Part shown: positions 4,336 through 5,243 of the stretch, piece after piece
Numbering within the stretch: position 1 is the first letter of the stretch
How the letters are laid out: the number at the start of each line of letters is the position of its first letter
Assembly: GCA_023428885.1 (NCBI GenBank)
Contig: JAEYWQ010000043.1
Coordinates: 1 to 5,243 of the forward strand
Length of the DNA: 5,243 bases
Direction of reading: 5' to 3'
Origin: Bacillota bacterium
Lineage (GTDB): Bacteria > Bacillota > Clostridia > Lachnospirales > Lachnospiraceae
Made by a program: the position numbers and the translations under genes
Notes under the pieces: model-generated
The model's database searches: none
What the model was told of the DNA's origin: nothing
What the model saw: only the letters and a program-made list of their open reading frames with translations

Positions 4336-5243
4336 CTAGATATCCTTTTCCAATACAATTTTATTAATCGCATTGATAAATGCAAGTGCACTCGCTTTCA
4401 TTACATCAACTTCAATCGCTTTCCCATGGTAAATCTTCTCCCCATACTGGATCTGGGTTACAACCTTTCCCATACTACCTTTTCCTCTGCTTAAGTTATT
4501 AATACGATATTCTATTAACACAACAGGATACTGTACAGCTGCCATAATCGCGCTGTATAAAGCATCAATCACACCTGAACCTGTGCAACTGGTTACTAGC
4601 TCTATATCTCCCTTCACTAACCTCACGGTGGCAGATGGTAAACTGCTAGTCACTGTCATCTGGTAATCTGCTAACTGCCAAAGCTCCTTGGTGGTCTCAC
4701 TAATAGCGGCTGGATGGTTCTTTAATAAAGTTAAGATATCATTATCGTAGATTTCTTTTTTACGATCCGCCATAGCTAAGAACTCTTGATAAATAGTTGG
4801 AACATCTTCTTTTGCGATTTCAAAGCCCAATTTCTTTGTAACATGCATAAATGCGTGTCTTCCAGATCTAGCTGTTAATACGATTTCCATAGGAGGAGCA
4901 CCAACCGTTTCTGGGTCCATAATCTCATAGACATCCTTTGATTTTAATAAGCCATCCTGATGAATTCCAGAAGAATGTGCAAAGGCATTCTCCCCAGTGA
5001 TCGCTTTATTAACCTGAACATCTAATCCCATGGTAGCACTGACTAATCGGGAGCTTTCATAGATTTTCTTTGTATCCACGGTGGTGTGACCATTATAATA
5101 TTCTTCGTGCAATTTGATCCCCATAATGACTTCTTCCAGGGACGTGTTACCTGCTCGCTCACCGATTCCATTCATGGTACATTCAACTTTATTAGCACCA
5201 TTTCTTACTGCTGCCAAGGTATTAGCAGTTGCAAGCCCGGTAT
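4336..5243 (-). CDS. leuA: 2-Isopropylmalate synthase, C-terminal part (N-terminus cut by window edge)
   Basis: The enzyme condenses acetyl-CoA with 2-oxoisovalerate, the first committed step of leucine synthesis. The frame is open to the right edge and shows 301 residues of roughly 500. The residue encoded at 5215-5217 is an internal Leu (TTG), not the start. The visible part begins TGLATANTLAAVRNGA and NGIGERAGNTSLEE, late TIM-barrel motifs just after the metal-binding HxH, which lies outside the window. Next come NAFAHSSGIHQDG and LTARSGRHAF of the linker subdomains, then from about residue 190 of the visible part the LeuA dimer (leucine-sensing) domain, with SATVRL, CTGSGVIDALYSAI and KASALAFINAIN. 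The GERAGN and SGIHQDG motifs also occur in homocitrate synthases, but the TARSGRHA linker and the C-terminal domain favour LeuA; the tail does not look like citramalate synthase. No other leu gene follows before fprA. Confidence 0.93.
   Translation of the reverse strand, partial: TGLATANTLAAVRNGANKVECTMNGIGERAGNTSLEEVIMGIKLHEEYYNGHTTVDTKKIYESSRLVSATMGLDVQVNKAITGENAFAHSSGIHQDGLLKSKDVYEIMDPETVGAPPMEIVLTARSGRHAFMHVTKKLGFEIAKEDVPTIYQEFLAMADRKKEIYDNDILTLLKNHPAAISETTKELWQLADYQMTVTSSLPSATVRLVKGDIELVTSCTGSGVIDALYSAIMAAVQYPVVLIEYRINNLSRGKGSMGKVVTQIQYGEKIYHGKAIEVDVMKASALAFINAINKIVLEKDI

Noticed and set aside
1..5243. CRISPR array, insertion sequence, tRNA or rRNA
   Set aside because: No regularly spaced repeats, transposase frame, tRNA cloverleaf or rRNA sequence was seen.

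Overview
The window looks like part of a low-GC Firmicutes chromosome, most likely an anaerobic clostridium of the Lachnospiraceae type. This is inferred from the AT-rich intergenic DNA, strong AGGAGG ribosome binding sites, T-tailed terminators and the set of anaerobe oxygen-defence genes. No species is assigned. All five protein genes read on the minus strand, so transcription runs from the right edge to the left.

Right edge, 4336-5243: the C-terminal 301 residues of 2-isopropylmalate synthase (leucine synthesis), cut at its N-terminus by the window. A 252-base gap follows. It shows no clear terminator and carries a 9+9 base operator-like dyad touching a -10-like element.

Middle, 4083 down to 1949: an oxygen and superoxide reduction module. 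In transcription order it holds a class A flavodiiron protein (fprA), a 51-residue rubredoxin that is too short for the ORF length cut-off, and a two-iron superoxide reductase (desulfoferrodoxin, dfx). A strong T-tailed terminator follows. Flavodiiron protein reduces O2 (or NO), superoxide reductase turns superoxide into H2O2, and rubredoxin is the usual electron donor to both. Rubredoxin and dfx probably form one transcript from an extended -10 promoter between fprA and rubredoxin, with a leader of about 190 nt that can form several competing helices. The rubredoxin has an unusual first metal knuckle, Cys-X-Cys instead of Cys-X-X-Cys.

1494-1948: about 455 bases without a protein gene. It carries the putative promoter of the left-hand gene, a plus-strand extended -10 promoter followed by a foldable stretch and a hairpin (a candidate small RNA), and two terminator hairpins.

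Left edge, 1-1493: a secreted or membrane-anchored cell-wall protein. It has an N-terminal hydrophobic segment, an acidic stretch, four peptidoglycan-binding repeats and a Ser/Asn-rich linker, then what appears to be the start of an NlpC/P60 peptidase domain cut by the window edge.

The most interesting items are the CxC rubredoxin, the possibly switching rubredoxin leader, and the plus-strand RNA candidate. The RNA and operator calls rest on hand-found base pairing in AT-rich DNA and are unverified.
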